Positions 63,611 to 64,000 of a stretch of 64,000 nucleotides of DNA are shown here, in pieces (positions within the stretch are counted from its first letter, which is position 1; each line of letters starts with the position of its first letter). The notes beneath the pieces were generated by a model. The model searched no databases. It saw nothing but the letters and a program-made list of their open reading frames with translations, and was not told the origin of the DNA. Made by a program: the position numbers and the translations under genes. Source of the stretch: CAVXUB01 sp963764805 (GTDB lineage: Bacteria; Actinomycetota; Acidimicrobiia; Acidimicrobiales; Bog-793); the NCBI GenBank assembly GCA_963764805.1, contig CAVXUB010000006.1:401292-465291 (forward strand), in the 5' to 3' direction.

Positions 63611-64000
63611 ATGCGATACACGTTTCATTTCGCCCCCGTCTGGAACCGCCTCGACCTGCTGCTCGAGGGCGCGCAGACAACGCTGTGGATCAGCCTGGTG
63701 GTGATCGCCTGCGGCTTCACGATGGGCGTGCTCGGCGCCTTCGCCTCGCGCCTCGCGCCGTTTCGGCTCGGCGTGCGCCTCTATGTCGAGTGGTGCGCAA
63801 CACACCACTGCTCGCGCAACTCTTCTTCATCTATTTCGGGCTGCCGGGACTCTGGGTGTGCGCCTGGCTCGACGACGGCGGCATCTGATCGCGCTTGTCG
63901 CTCAACCTCGGTGCGTATGCGACGGAGATCGTTCGCGGCGGCATCGACGGGGTGCCCGAAAGGAGCAACACGAATCTTAACCAGGTAGGCGTCACACAAC
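63611..64000 (+). CDS. Polar amino-acid ABC transporter permease (HisM/GlnP-like), frameshifted, runs off the right edge
   Basis: From ATG 63611: FAPVWNRLDLLLEGAQTTLWISLVVIACGFTMGVLGAF includes the L-x-G-x-x-x-T-L-x-I-S start typical of HisM-type permeases. A shift near 63795 is followed by RNTPLLAQLFFIYFGLPGLW in another frame. A second change near 63887 gives LSLNLGAYATEIVRGGIDGVP, the EAA-loop region. The gene lies 25 bases after the creatininase stop and continues beyond the window, so the two are probably one operon. Confidence 0.75.

Noticed and set aside
1..64000. tRNA, rRNA, CRISPR arrays
   Set aside because: I looked for cloverleaf T-loop sequences, rRNA-like blocks and regularly spaced repeats with variable spacers and saw none. 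The tandem repeats present (18-bp, 21-bp, 12-bp) are contiguous and lie in or at genes.

Overview
The window looks like two different genomes joined end to end. Bases 1 to about 35,500 are high-GC and actinobacterial in character: many GTG and TTG starts, GTGA/ATGA gene overlaps, and a fused pcaL. The branch cannot be fixed from sequence alone; an acidimicrobial or related lineage is only a guess. Bases from about 35,550 to 64,000 are alphaproteobacterial: an imuA-imuB-dnaE2 mutasome behind a GTTC-N7-GTTC LexA box, plus IS66, IS5 and IS701 elements. The switch falls inside one open frame, where an ion channel runs straight into the tail of a PIN toxin. That looks more like an assembly chimera or illegitimate junction than a functional fusion.

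Left half. An arsenic module lies at 1-1,999 (arsI, aquaporin, arsC, start of a cation transporter). It is followed by a RES-domain remnant, hipBA and a nucleotidyltransferase. From 5.0 to 19.0 kb there is a hydroxybenzoate/protocatechuate (beta-ketoadipate) supercluster: pcaB-pcaG-pcaH, an IclR regulator, a MetE-like methyltransferase, pobA, a complete branched-chain-type ABC importer, pcaL, pcaI and a divergent pcaJ. Three intergenic sites in this cluster share one operator design, a TGTnCG-N5-CGnACA palindrome plus a third half-site exactly 19 bp away. They tie the regulator, the importer/pobA operon and pcaI/pcaJ into one predicted regulon. The thiolase that should finish the pathway survives only as a 20-codon tail. 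From 19 to 35.5 kb come a small P-loop kinase-like protein, two toxin-antitoxin pairs (DUF433/DUF5615-like and AbrB/PIN-like), two aminoglycoside-phosphotransferase-fold proteins, an acetate module (AceTr transporter, hairpin, acs, second small membrane protein), a YdeP/FdhF-type molybdopterin oxidoreductase, a secreted repeat-rich protein and the ion channel.

Right half. 36-40 kb holds a broken HEPN-like/zinc-ribbon gene, a broken OLD-type ATPase/TOPRIM nuclease and an integrase fragment. 40.2-46.0 kb is the SOS mutasome, heavily frameshifted. 46-54 kb holds small membrane proteins and lipoproteins, a truncated MFS pump, a PLP aminotransferase and transposon debris. 54.8-62 kb holds a Rep-like gene with a 12-bp repeat at its start, an IS66 remnant and three IS elements with definable ends. 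Two of these share CTAG target duplications, and the third sits on the stop codon of a second IclR gene. The window ends with a creatininase-family hydrolase and the start of an amino-acid ABC permease.

Many genes are split by one-base shifts with no other decay. Restoring the frames recreates exact stop/start overlaps, so at least some shifts may be sequence errors. They cluster at 6-17 kb and 36-46 kb and are nearly absent at 23-35 kb. No tRNA, rRNA or CRISPR array was seen.
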